NCBI RefSeq assembly: GCF_037893015.1
Contig: NC_133665.1
Coordinates: 99,955,637 to 100,019,636, forward strand
DNA: 64,000 nt
Source of the DNA: Macrotis lagotis
Lineage: Eukaryota; Chordata; Mammalia; Peramelemorphia; Peramelidae
Direction: 5' to 3'
This document shows, in pieces, positions 55,195-64,000 of the stretch. Made by a program: the position numbers and the translations under genes. Numbering within the stretch: the stretch's first letter is position 1; each line of letters opens with the position of its first letter. Below the pieces are notes generated by a model that saw only the letters and a program-made list of their open reading frames with translations, did not search any database and was not told where the DNA came from.

Positions 55195-56180
55195 TTCCTC
55201 CTCTTCCCTTTCCATCACCACCCCCACCCCACCCCTTGTTTAATGTTTCATTCTGTGTTCAGACACCATCAGTTCCCTAGCTGGGTATGGAGATAGCATT
55301 TTTCATCATAATTCCTTCAGAGTTTTCTTAGATGATTGTATTGATAAAAATAACTAAGTCTTTCACAGCTATCCTAAATCTAAGCAATCATCAAAACTTA
55401 TTGCTTTTGAACTACTCTTATCTTTATTATTACATCTTCTTCCCTTCTAAATCAGTCATCCTTTTTTTTTCTTTTTTAAACATCTTTCTATCTACAACCA
55501 CATTTTGTTTTCAATATGTGCTTGTCTGTAGTTATGAGTGCTGGATTTTGTATCCATGTTTCCTTTTACTATTACCAAAGAAACCCAACCATACCCAAAT
55601 TATTTTACCTAGAGGTCTTTCTAAAACCCAGTCTCCTATAGATTGAATCTTAAGTGTTTTCAGTTCCAGTTTGCATACAGAACAGATTCTTTGGTAATAA
55701 AAATGTAATTATGGTCATCTAACCTGCTAGTGTGGAATTCCCATTTCCTATTAGTTCCATATCATTTGACTTTCATTTGTCTAGCCAGAGTTTTCTACTA
55801 AAATTTTGTTTATAGAATTTCCTTTTTAGTTATTTTTGCCAGTCTGATAGGAATAAGATGGTACCTCAGAGTTGTTTTTATTTTGTGTTTATTTTATTTT
55901 TTTATTTTATTTTATTTTTTATTTTGCATTTCTGTAATGATTTAGATAATGATTTAGAGTATTTTTTTTTTTTAGGATTTTGCAAGGCAAATGGGGTTAA
56001 GTGGCTTGCTGGAGGCCAGCCACACAGCTAGGTAATTATTAAGTGTCTGAATCCAGATTTGAACTCATGTCATCCTGACTCCAGGGCCAGTGCTCTATCC
56101 ACTGTGCCACCTAGCTGCCCTAGACTATTTTTTCATATAATAGATTTCTTTAATTTCTTCATCTGAAAACTGCCTCAGAA
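55195..56180 (-). mobile_element. Degenerate L1 fragment, inverted, split by a SINE
   Basis: GTTTCATTCTGTGTTCAGACACC, GCCAGTCTGATAGGAATAAG, ATGGTACCTCAGAGTTG and TTTCTTTAATTTCTTCATCTG are inverted L1 words; the rest is weak. Confidence 0.6.
55967..56120 (-). mobile_element. Marsupial tRNA-derived SINE
   Basis: Inverted full copy ending GTGCCACCTAGCTGCCC. TAGAGTATTTTT and TAGACTATTTTT at the borders are a duplication with one mismatch. An internal 7-bp expansion GGAGGCCAGCCAC is seen at about 56010. Confidence 0.95.
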
Positions 56181-57556
56181 CTGTATATCATTAAGCCATT
56201 AGTAATCACTAAAAAGATTCTCTACGGTGAAAGATTACCTGGTGAATAGGAAATCCAAGTCAGGAAGAGAGTGTTGTATAATTTCCCATTTCTCATCATA
56301 AACCAGGTCAAATTACAGAACAGGAGTGAGAAGACTACTGCTAATGTTCTCAGATTAATTATTATTTCTACCCTATAGCAGCAACATACTTGAATACTAA
56401 TAAATGTAACCACAGAATTTTACTTCCAGGCCTAACTTAACTACTCACATTCAAGAAACAAAGGTCAAGATTCCTTCCCCCCCCCCCCCCATGGAAAAGA
56501 AATTATTACAGAGAAGTGGTAGACCTGTTTTCCCCTAGAACATGTCAGTTCTAAAAATCCATTGCTGCCTGCTCTTCTTTAAGACTAGCCTTTCCACATT
56601 TTTATTTTTGGAGATTTAGTTTTTCATGTCTGGAAGGAGGTACAGTTGAGCCAATAACGATTCCATGATGACTTGGAGGACAGTGCCTCTTGTACATTTT
56701 AGTTAGTCTGCCACTGGTTTTCATCACTTTTGGATCTCACTTTAATTTGTAGCTAGTTTTTGTCTGTAAACAAGAAATCTCACCCATCTAATTTTTTTTA
56801 TTTTATTAGAATGTTTAGGCTAGATGATATTCACATGTTCACATGAATATCCAGCATAACTTCTTTGGAAAGGAGATTATAGATATTAATCTAGGTGATA
56901 GGAATAACATGCTTATTAGATTTTTAGAAAGACAGAAGTGTTTAAGCCTATAGTAAAGGGGCATTAGGAAATAGCAACATTGCTTTGTCGTCCTCAATGA
57001 CCAAAGATAATTCCATTTTCATTTTAAAATCTAGAACCTAAGTGAGCATTTTAAGCATCACCTAAGTATGATGGTGATAATATTGAAGCCCAATAAGGAA
57101 GGGCAGGTCTTCAATTGCTATATCTTCCTCACAAACCTAGAGGAGTAGCACAACTGCTTTCTGGAAATTAATGATCCCAAATAAATTAATAGTAGACTTT
57201 AATGTCAAGTTTGCTTTTCCTAGGAAGCTCTGTACTGGTTTACTTTTAGCAAACTCCTCTAAGCCTGAACAACACCAAGTTTTGGAAATCTTCTGTTGTA
57301 TAACTATTGTATAACTCTTATGCCTCACTTAAATTTTTTTCTTCACAAATTTATTTGGTGTGAATAATACGTGTCACTTGTAGCCTTCTGCATTTAATCT
57401 AATTAATTTACACATTGGAAATAAAAGGGTGTGACCAATTCCAAGATCTCTGCATGTTATTCATTTAGGGGAAATTTTAAGTCATTTACTATGTTTCAAA
57501 ATCCTTTGAGCCAGCTTCTTATATGAATGTCCTTTTGTGTTTTATGTTTCCTCTAG

Positions 57557-57637
57557 TCTTCCAAAAAACCCAAAACTGCAGAAGCAGATACCTCAAGTGA
57601 ATTGGCCAAGAAGAGCAAAGAAGTGTTTAGGAAAGAG
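57557..57637 (+). CDS. SETD2: SETD2 exon leading into the SRI domain (human exon 19 equivalent), 81 nt
   Basis: Spans TTTCCTCTAG/TCTTCC to AAAGAG/GTGAGT, 27 codons, phase 0 at both ends (residues 429-455). It codes SSKKPKTAEADTSSELAKKS then KEVFRKE. The Lys-rich first part is a possible second nuclear localisation signal, and SKEVFRKE begins the first helix of the SRI domain (Set2-Rpb1 interacting), which binds the RNA polymerase II C-terminal repeat phosphorylated on Ser2 and Ser5. This links H3K36 trimethylation to elongating polymerase. Confidence 0.97.
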
Positions 57638-57879
57638 GTGAGTATGGAATTATAGCTTGTGATGTTAGAGATCATCAGTTCTACCTTCATTTCCAACTCT
57701 CTTTCTCTCTGTCAACCAAAACAGAGGGGACTCAAAGGTATAGCCATCCAAGATTTATATTGCATGGTTATATTTAGGCCCTTTCTGAGGGACTAGATTT
57801 TTACCTAATTTCACATAACTATGAATATGTAGTTAGTTTCCTGGAATGACAGTCATTGGGTTCCTCTCCCATCACACAG
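57638..57879 (+). other. SETD2: SETD2 intron between exons 19 and 20
   Basis: A 242-bp intron, donor GTGAGT, acceptor CCCATCACACAG. No repeat is recognised. Confidence 0.85.
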
Positions 57880-57981
57880 ATGTCCCAGTTCATCGTGCAG
57901 TGCCTGAATCCTTACCGGAAGCCTGACTGCAAAGTGGGGAGGATAACCACAACTGAAGACTTCAAGCATCTAGCACGCAAG
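57880..57981 (+). CDS. SETD2: SETD2 SRI-domain exon (human exon 20 equivalent), 102 nt
   Basis: Encodes residues 456-489, MSQFIVQCLNPYRKPDCKVG then RITTTEDFKHLARK, between ATCACACAG and GTATTC, in phase 0 at both ends. This is the core of helix 1, the turn and helix 2 of the SRI domain; the basic and aromatic residues (Tyr, Arg and Lys of NPYRKPDCK) are part of the known polymerase-tail-binding surface. The sequence is identical to the placental protein as I recall it, in contrast to the variable linker exons upstream. Confidence 0.98.
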
Positions 57982-58530
57982 GTATTCTCCTGTTGCCCAA
58001 CCCTTGTTCTCAATTCTTCCCCATTTCACTGAGTTCAGGTTTCTAGGAGAAGACTACAAGGATAGCATTCATACTGGAAGTGCTGTGACCTTTGATAACT
58101 TTGATCTGGAGTATAAGAGAGTTTCCCTTTTTGAGTGCCCACAGATAAAAAAGGTTAGCTACCAGTAGGTAGGCTTGATATTAATGTCATTTAAAACCCC
58201 AAATCCTCTCCATCCCTTGGAATTATGGGAGAAGAATTTCCTTTCTCCAGATAGACATCCCTAGGCAATCTGCTTTTTTTCATAAGCTACCCTAATAAAC
58301 CTTTCAGGATCCTTAGGGCAAGGACAAAAATAAAGCTACATTTTCTCTGCCTATTCTAGTGTCCCCACATTTGGTACAATGACTTTTTGAACAATGTGCC
58401 CTATGTCCTTGGATGGCTTTAGATGGCAGGGTTAATTAAGTCCCAGAGTCAGTTACTCCCACACTGATTTGTCTAATATGGTCTTTCTTTTTCCTTTTAT
58501 CTGTTTCCTTGGGATGGGCACTCCACACAG
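57982..58530 (+). other. SETD2: SETD2 intron between exons 20 and 21
   Basis: A 549-bp intron, donor GTATTC, acceptor CACTCCACACAG. No repeat or extra exon is recognised. Confidence 0.8.
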
Positions 58531-58692
58531 CTGACTCACGGTGTCATGAACAAGGAGCTGAAATACTGTAAGAACCCTGAAGACTTGGAGTGCAATGAGA
58601 ATGTGAAACACAAAACAAAGGAGTACATTAAAAAGTACATGCAGAAATTTGGGACTGTTTACAAACCCAAAGAAGACACAGACTTGGAATAA
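58531..58692 (+). CDS. SETD2: SETD2 terminal coding exon (human exon 21 equivalent), stop TAA at 58690
   Basis: Encodes the last 53 residues (490-542 of the visible part): LTHGVMNKELKYCKNPEDLE, CNENVKHKTKEYIKKYMQKF, GTVYKPKEDTDLE, then TAA. This is the third helix and end of the SRI domain, reaching the protein C-terminus. It is preceded by CACACAG. Differences from my memory of the human tail are conservative (GTVYK for GAVYK, DTDLE for DTELE). With this exon the nine coding pieces add up to 1,629 nt, an exact multiple of three, which supports every splice junction. Confidence 0.98.
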   Translation: MTHGVMNKELKYCKNPEDLECNENVKHKTKEYIKKYMQKFGTVYKPKEDTDLE

Positions 58693-59400
58693 CTTAATGG
58701 GTCAGCAAAGGTGGTTTCAAGTGGGAAGACAGAAAAAGTCAATTAAATGAGAGAAGGCCATGGGCCCCTCCAACCCATTTCCCCCAACCTTGTCTGGGCA
58801 ATTGCCACTGATGACTCTTGGCACTTGAGCCCTTATGAGTCATGCAAAGAAACCATATTCCATTTAAGACAAAACAAGGCCACAGTCAATATGCTATTGG
58901 GGTAGGTGGGCCAAGACTGTCAGGGACCTGGGAGAGAGGCTTATTCTGCTCAGTCTCCTAGGCCTGACCACCATTCTCTAACTTGGGTCTCCTACTTGGC
59001 GGTGCTGTTAGCGCACTGACCCATGCGCACCCCTTCCCCCCCACCCCATGTGCCGGGGAATCTGTATTATATTTTAACGTATATGTGAATATATTGATAA
59101 ATATTTTTTTCTGGGTTTTTGTTTTTGTTTTGTTTTGGGTTTTTTGTTTGTTTTTGTTTTTGCTTTTAGCCTATGCGTGCTAAGATCACGGGAACACTTT
59201 GTAAGGATAGTTTGGGTTCTCCTGCAAGGTTTAATCTGTTATCATGTAAATATTCCAGAGTAGGCTACCTCTAAGTTTCTGGTCAGCCTCATGCTATGTT
59301 GATAAGATTGATTTTACTGCTTAAAATCATTTTACTTTATCCAATTTTTACTGAACTTTTTATGTAAAAAAAATTAAAATAAAATCAATTAAAGAACTTG
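58693..59400 (+). other. SETD2: SETD2 3' UTR
   Basis: The untranslated region follows the TAA directly and ends about 20 bp after the polyadenylation signal. It holds a T/G-rich tract at 59100-59166. Its terminal block CTGAACTTTTTATGTAAAAA resembles the end of the human transcript as I recall it. No SINE or LINE is inserted in it, unlike the surrounding DNA. Confidence 0.85.
59378..59383 (+). promoter_or_regulatory. SETD2: SETD2 polyadenylation signal AATAAA
   Basis: A canonical AATAAA, with ATTAAA 10 bp later (59388-59393), at the end of the conserved 3' UTR block. Cleavage is expected about 10-30 bp downstream. Confidence 0.85.
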
Positions 59401-60749
59401 GCCTACACTTCACCTATAAAATTGTTTAAAAAAAGCTTTAATAACCAAATGACATTATGAGCTTGGCTTCTGGATATTATGTAAGACTTGTCTTTTACGG
59501 CATTATAAGGATATGGGCGAAAAGGTACATGTGAGAGAAAAGTCATAGTATGTGACTTCTAGATGTTGAAATATTTAAACAAAAATAATGATACTAATCA
59601 GATATTATGAATCTGAACTGAGACCTCTCAGTGGGAGTTAGGTTCACATTCTACCTCCCTGTGACTATGATCATTTTTTCACAAAATGGATATCCTAAAC
59701 TAGGAGTATAGTATAACAAAACTAACTGATCTGAAGATTTTTTTTTCTGCATAGACTCATGAATTGATGAAGATTATGTGGAGACAAATTTTTATTCAAT
59801 TTGTGGAAATTTTTACATATTTGAATGTGAAATGGATTGCCTATCTCAGATAGTAGCTTCTACTTATATGGGAGGCTGGATGGTCAATTGCCAGGGTTGT
59901 TGTAGAGGGAATTTCTGTTCTTGTGTGGGTTGAACTATAGTTGCTCACTTGAAGTTCCTTGCAACTTGGTTACTTTATTATTCCTATAATCTAGGTCTAT
60001 TTAGTTTTGGGTTAATTATAATTAAAGAGGTCATTTAAAGCAATCCTGCCTGGTCAGAATCATGATTTAGATCTGGAAGTGACTTAACATTTCATCTAGT
60101 TGAACCCTCATTTCTTACCCCTTACATTTTATAAAAAGAACCTAGAGGTTCCGGGCCTATTAGGCCAATATCGCCCCAACTACCTGTCACTTTTCCTGAC
60201 CAAAGAGGGAGGCACCAACAACTCACTAAGGCCTGAATGAGCCCTGACTTGGGGTTGGAGGTGAGGACTACTTCCTCCCCTCCCTGAGTCCCAGAGATGT
60301 GCATGCCTGTCTAACTTTAGAACCTATTTTCTATTTATTAAGTCTAAAGTCTTCTATTTGTCTAGTTTAATAGAGGCTTGAAAAAATAACCCTTACTCCT
60401 GGGACCATCCCTCTAATCAAGGAGACAACATACACATTTAAGATCACTCATAAATGACCTGTAATTGCAAGATGAAGGGGATAGTCAGGAAACTCTGTAG
60501 TATTTTAGAAGATGGAGAAAATGGAGTGCTGATGTGGGTCCTGGGGAATGGGTGGTAGTCCTGGTTCATGCTTCTGTAGTCCTAAGAGGAAAGATGGTCA
60601 GTACAAGTCTGGTCTTATTCCTAGCTTAAACCCTTTCTGGAGAGGTGCAGAAAGACATGCACAAAGCACAAACTGGATAAAGGATGGGTCTGAAATTCAA
60701 GTGTTGAGTGATGGAATTTCTTCCCCTCTCCAGTAAGATAGGGCTCCAT
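59401..60749. other. Intergenic sequence downstream of SETD2
   Basis: A worn MIR-like piece may lie at 60035-60115 (CATTTCATCTAGTTGAACCC). A GC-richer stretch at 60145-60300 with few repeat features has no recognisable protein. I see no gene. Confidence 0.5.
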
Positions 60750-60905
60750 TAAAATATTTTATGTTTTTGCAAAGTAGTTTCCTCATAACAATCCTTTGAG
60801 GTGAAAGTACGAGACTTGTTCATATTTTACAGATGAGGCACAGAAGGGGAGGGAGTTGGCATGAGTCATGCAGTGAGTTAATTCAACGGGGGCTCTAACC
60901 TATGG
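60750..60905 (+). repeat. MIR-like SINE fragment
   Basis: TTTGCAAAGTAGTTTCCTCA, CAATCCTTTGAGGTG, ATATTTTACAGATGAGGCAC and GAGTCATGCAGTGAGTTAA are in MIR order. Confidence 0.65.
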
Positions 60906-61614
60906 ATACAAATGAGGATAATGGTGCTTCTAGTGCTTGTCTCACAGGCATGTGGGAAACAAATAAGGGAATGTTAAGTCCTTTGCAAACTTTAATACAC
61001 AATACGAGTGTAAACTTCTCTTTACAGTGCTGATTTCAATTTGTCTATCATGTCTTCTATTGTTGATCACCCAGGGAAGTTCAGTGCAAGCCTGGGCTAC
61101 TCTGCCAGGTGGTATTTTATAACAAACTGGTGTCTGTTAGTAGGCTAGGCTGTTTCATCTCACCCCCCACATCTCAGCCTTTCATTGTATAGCCACTATA
61201 CCAAGGACTCCAAATGGTTAGGGAGTTGAGGTCATGAAGAACTCTTGCTCTTTTACAAGAAAGTGTCAGATAAGTTCATTGCACTAAAAGAGGCAATTTG
61301 GCAGAGTAGAAAGACATCCTGAGGTTTTTCTTAGCCTAGGCAAGGCTATGTATTAAAAAAAAAAAAATACCCAAAATATCTCTTCCACTTTGAAAGAAAA
61401 TAAAAAAATGTTTGAAATATCCAACTGGATTCTTCTTTGTAACAAGTCTGGGCACCTTCAGCCCATTTTGCTAATAAAAGGGCCTTGACTGGCAAATCTA
61501 CTCATCCCATTGCTTGGCTAGGTTACTTTGGTCCTACCTAAACCTGGACAGCAGGACAAAGTAGCTCCTTAAATTTTCTAAACTGGGATCATATAATTAT
61601 GATCCTTAGGGCAT
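60906..61614. other. Intergenic sequence without a recognised feature
   Basis: I can name no repeat, exon or RNA here. A short A-run lies at 61353-61365. Confidence 0.5.
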
Positions 61615-61775
61615 AGAATATTAGAACCAAGAATGGCTTTAGCATCACCTTTATTTTGCATGAGGAAAATGAGGTCCAGTGACTAGTTCAAGATCACACG
61701 GGCAACAAAGCTGGGTTTAGAGTCTGTTGATTTGAAGCTAAATGTTCTTAGTACCATACCTTATTATCTATCTTT
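61615..61775 (+). repeat. MIR-like SINE fragment
   Basis: GAATATTAGAACCAAGAATGG, GCATGAGGAAAATGAGGTCC and CAAGATCACACGGGCAAC follow MIR core order. Confidence 0.6.
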
Positions 61776-62443
61776 ATCTCTGATGCCAGTTCTTATTTTT
61801 TTCCTACTCGTTTCTGTCATGAGAAAGGGGAAAAAATGCAAGTGTTTCTGAAATATTTGCCCCGTCCCAAAGGGACTTTGACCACTCTTTATGTTTCAGA
61901 AACCCAAATACCTTTAGGAATGACTCGGAGCCAGGGGTTGCTAGATCTAACCCCCTGGTTTCACAGGAGCCTGGCACAAGATTCCCAAAGCTCTGAAGCA
62001 CTTTGTTTAGTGTTCCCCTTGTGGCCGCTGTGGTTTGAACCAGGAAATAGCCAGGATTGAAAGACTCCCTCCTGTGTGATCTCTGATTCCAGGGGACTCA
62101 TAATGAAACAACCTCCTGATAAGTGATTGACTCAGAGTGCAGATTAAGACATAATTTTCTCAATTTTCAATTTAGCCATGGCCAGGGAAATTTTGTCTTA
62201 CTTGATTATAGATACTTGTAGCAAGGATTTTTATCTTTCTGGCTTCCTCAGTTAGGTGGTGATTTGAAACAAAAATAATTTTAAAATGAAATAAAACTAA
62301 ATAGATGGCTGATGGGCTTATAGTTATTCTTTCAATTCATGATTTGATACTCATTCTATTAAGCATCCTCATCACATGCAATAAACATTAATATAATTAA
62401 AACTATTTCCATTTGTTGATCATATTAAGAGACAGACTCTGAT
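61776..62443. other. Intergenic sequence without a recognised feature
   Basis: Two overlapping short frames (61804-62001 minus and 61836-62060 plus) lack any motif or splice context; I do not consider them genes. Confidence 0.5.
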
Positions 62444-62591
62444 GGGGCAGCTAGGTGGCACAGTGGATAGAGCACCAGCCCTGGAGTCAGGAGTACCTGA
62501 GTTCAAATCCAGCCTCAGACACTTAATAATTACCTAGCTGTGTGGCCTTGGGCAAGCCATTTAACCCTGTTTACTTTACCAAAAAAAAAAC
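62444..62591 (+). mobile_element. Marsupial tRNA-derived SINE
   Basis: Full sense copy with the perfect 11-bp duplication CAGACTCTGAT at 62433-62443 and 62592-62602. It is among the least diverged copies in the window. Confidence 0.96.
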
Positions 62592-62602
62592 CAGACTCTG
62601 AT

Positions 62603-63104
62603 ATGGCCAGCTCTGGTCACTATGTCTCGCCAGGCTCTCAAATGGAAACTAACTTCTTCATTGAGTTGGTTCTATAGATGTTCTACAGAGTTCTACAGAT
62701 GTTTTCCAAGGGCCAAGCCAACCAGTTTCATGCATCCTGCTTGGGCAGTTAGAGGAAAGTAGAAGACACTTTATTTAGACATCTGCACCACCCTCACATC
62801 TCCCATTCTATCGTTTTATGGGCAGTCACCTATTGCTGCCTCCAGCCCTAACCTAAGCTTTGCTTAAACTTGCAGAACAAACATCTGATAATGAAAAATA
62901 AATGGATCAAGCAAACCCCTCAAAGTACAGCTAATGGAGTAACATGCTCACAGTCGAAAATGAAAATTGTATTTATACAAAGATGGCTCATGGAATAACT
63001 AGATAGATGCTCCAGTTCTTTTTCTATCATTGATGTGTCAACTAAGCAAGCCATTTCCCTTCCTAGGACTTCAGGGTTCTCTTCTAGAAAACGGCCAAGA
63101 TCAG
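62603..63104. other. Intergenic sequence without a recognised feature
   Basis: No repeat family, exon or RNA is recognised here. Confidence 0.5.
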
Positions 63105-63260
63105 AGATTCTTAACCTTTAATATTTTAAAAACTATTAAAGATTAACTGATCTCCTTTGTAATCCCATGAATTTCACTTGATGTATTCAAAAACTGCATT
63201 TTAAGAAGGGATCCCTAAATTTCATCCTAACACAAAAAAGCTAAAACTCTTGGATTAGAT
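63105..63260. mobile_element. DNA-transposon-like repeat (GGTTCTTAACC-type)
   Basis: AGAGATTCTTAACCTTTAAT, TTTGTAATCCCATGAATTTC, TTTTAAGAAGGGATCCCTAA and an end near AAAAAAGCTAAAACTC link it to 13750-14045 and 25795-26180. Confidence 0.5.
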
Positions 63261-64000
63261 TGGTCTCAATTATCCTCTTGATGTCAAATCATCCATTATA
63301 AAAAGCCCTTCAAAATGGCATCATGAAATAATAAGGCTTTCTTCTCAGGGCTTCCGTGCGCTTTTGCTGAGTTAGGTTCCAATCCCTTGCCCCTCAACTT
63401 GTTGTAAGATACTAATTTGTAGGGGTAGTTTTTCTTCTAGGAGTTCTCTGCACTGATAATCATAGAGCTGAACCAAATAGTATCTCAGATTCTGGCATCA
63501 GATTCTATAATCAGTAAGGGTGGGGGGAGAAAAGCTGGAAACCCACAAGAATAGTGTTGGTCAAGGAAAGTGATGACAGGAGTCTTGCATTAACATGTCC
63601 TGGCCCCTTAGAGTTGTTTTCAGCAACCCTCCATCACTCTACCTACTTCATCTTCCATTCCCATCCCAGAAAGGTCAGGCAACTGAAACAACGTAGACAT
63701 GTCATACTTTTAATCCGTAAACATAAATGGTGAGACCAAATATTGGTGTAGAGGTACAGGTTTGGAGGCCCTCTTTACCTAAGCCTAATTCCTACTCCAA
63801 AGAACTGGAAGCTTCCCATCCTTGCAGGAGGATCAAGAGGGCCTTGCATTACTCCATCCAGCCCCTAGCCATCTAGGGATTTCACTAGGAAAGCAGGGAC
63901 CAAAGCCCATTCCTGTCCATTGGATGTTAGGAATAACTTCCTGGAACCAAGGAAAAGGCCACAGGGAGGCCTCCTAAGACTTCCTCATAGCCAGAACTAT
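63261..64000. other. Intergenic sequence to the window end
   Basis: It is less AT-rich than the introns and free of recognised repeats. On the minus strand ATTAAA occurs at 63707-63712, which could be the 3' end of a convergent gene, but no coding exon is visible. Confidence 0.45.

Larger units (their letters stand above)
36447..57556 (+). other. SETD2: SETD2 intron between exons 18 and 19 (21.1 kb)
   Basis: Donor GTGAGT, acceptor TGTTTCCTCTAG. About two thirds of it is retroelement sequence, listed separately. Gaps 36447-37261, 37376-38390, 39276-39996, 40172-40850, 54036-54560, 54736-55190 and 56181-57556 show no feature I can name. A C-run (about 56478-56490) is in the last gap. No additional coding exon is recognised. 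Confidence 0.85.

Noticed and set aside
1..64000. CRISPR array, operon, phage or integrative element
   Set aside because: The regular repeats are dispersed SINEs and LINEs in both orientations with target duplications; gene structure is intron-exon and vertebrate.

Overview
The window is vertebrate nuclear DNA, almost certainly from a marsupial. It is AT-rich, introns with GT-AG boundaries separate short coding blocks, and it is packed with a young tRNA-derived SINE (head GGGGCAGCTAGGTGGC, B-box-like GTTCAAATCC, tail ACTTAACCCCATTTGCCTTGCAAAA) typical of metatherian genomes. L1, ORF1-only 'half-L1' (HAL1-like), L2 and MIR copies are also present. The SINE subtype resembles the opossum type more than the Australian type as I remember them, but I would not assign a species.

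The only gene I can support is the 3' end of SETD2 (histone H3 lysine-36 trimethyltransferase) on the + strand. Nine exons (14817-58692) join in frame with no internal stop, 1,629 nt encoding the last 542 residues plus the stop. They cover the basic and Gln/Pro-rich region, the WW domain and the C-terminal SRI domain that binds the phosphorylated RNA polymerase II tail. The 3' UTR ends near 59400 after an AATAAA signal. The AWS/SET catalytic exons lie upstream of the window. By my memory of the human gene these are its exons 13-21; I use that numbering as an inference.

Layout: 1-14816 is one intron made of old L2, MIR and L1 fragments, three SINEs, a small hAT-like element with perfect 8-bp target duplications, and a long inverted repeat. 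14817-16935 holds three clustered exons. 16936-29854 is a 12.9-kb intron with a near full-length HAL1-like copy (minus strand) and a 7SL-like pseudogene. 29855-36446 holds three more exons. 36447-57556 is a 21.1-kb intron dominated by nested L1 and HAL1-like elements, including a four-level nest (HAL1 in HAL1 in HAL1 in L1) whose order can be read from target-site duplications. 57557-58692 holds the last three exons. 59401-64000 is intergenic, with no recognised gene.

I found no bacterial-type feature, CRISPR array, operon or functional RNA gene. The most informative unusual features are the nested retroelement block, a SINE captured inside the HAL1-like 3' UTR and shared by two copies, and the 7SL-like pseudogene.
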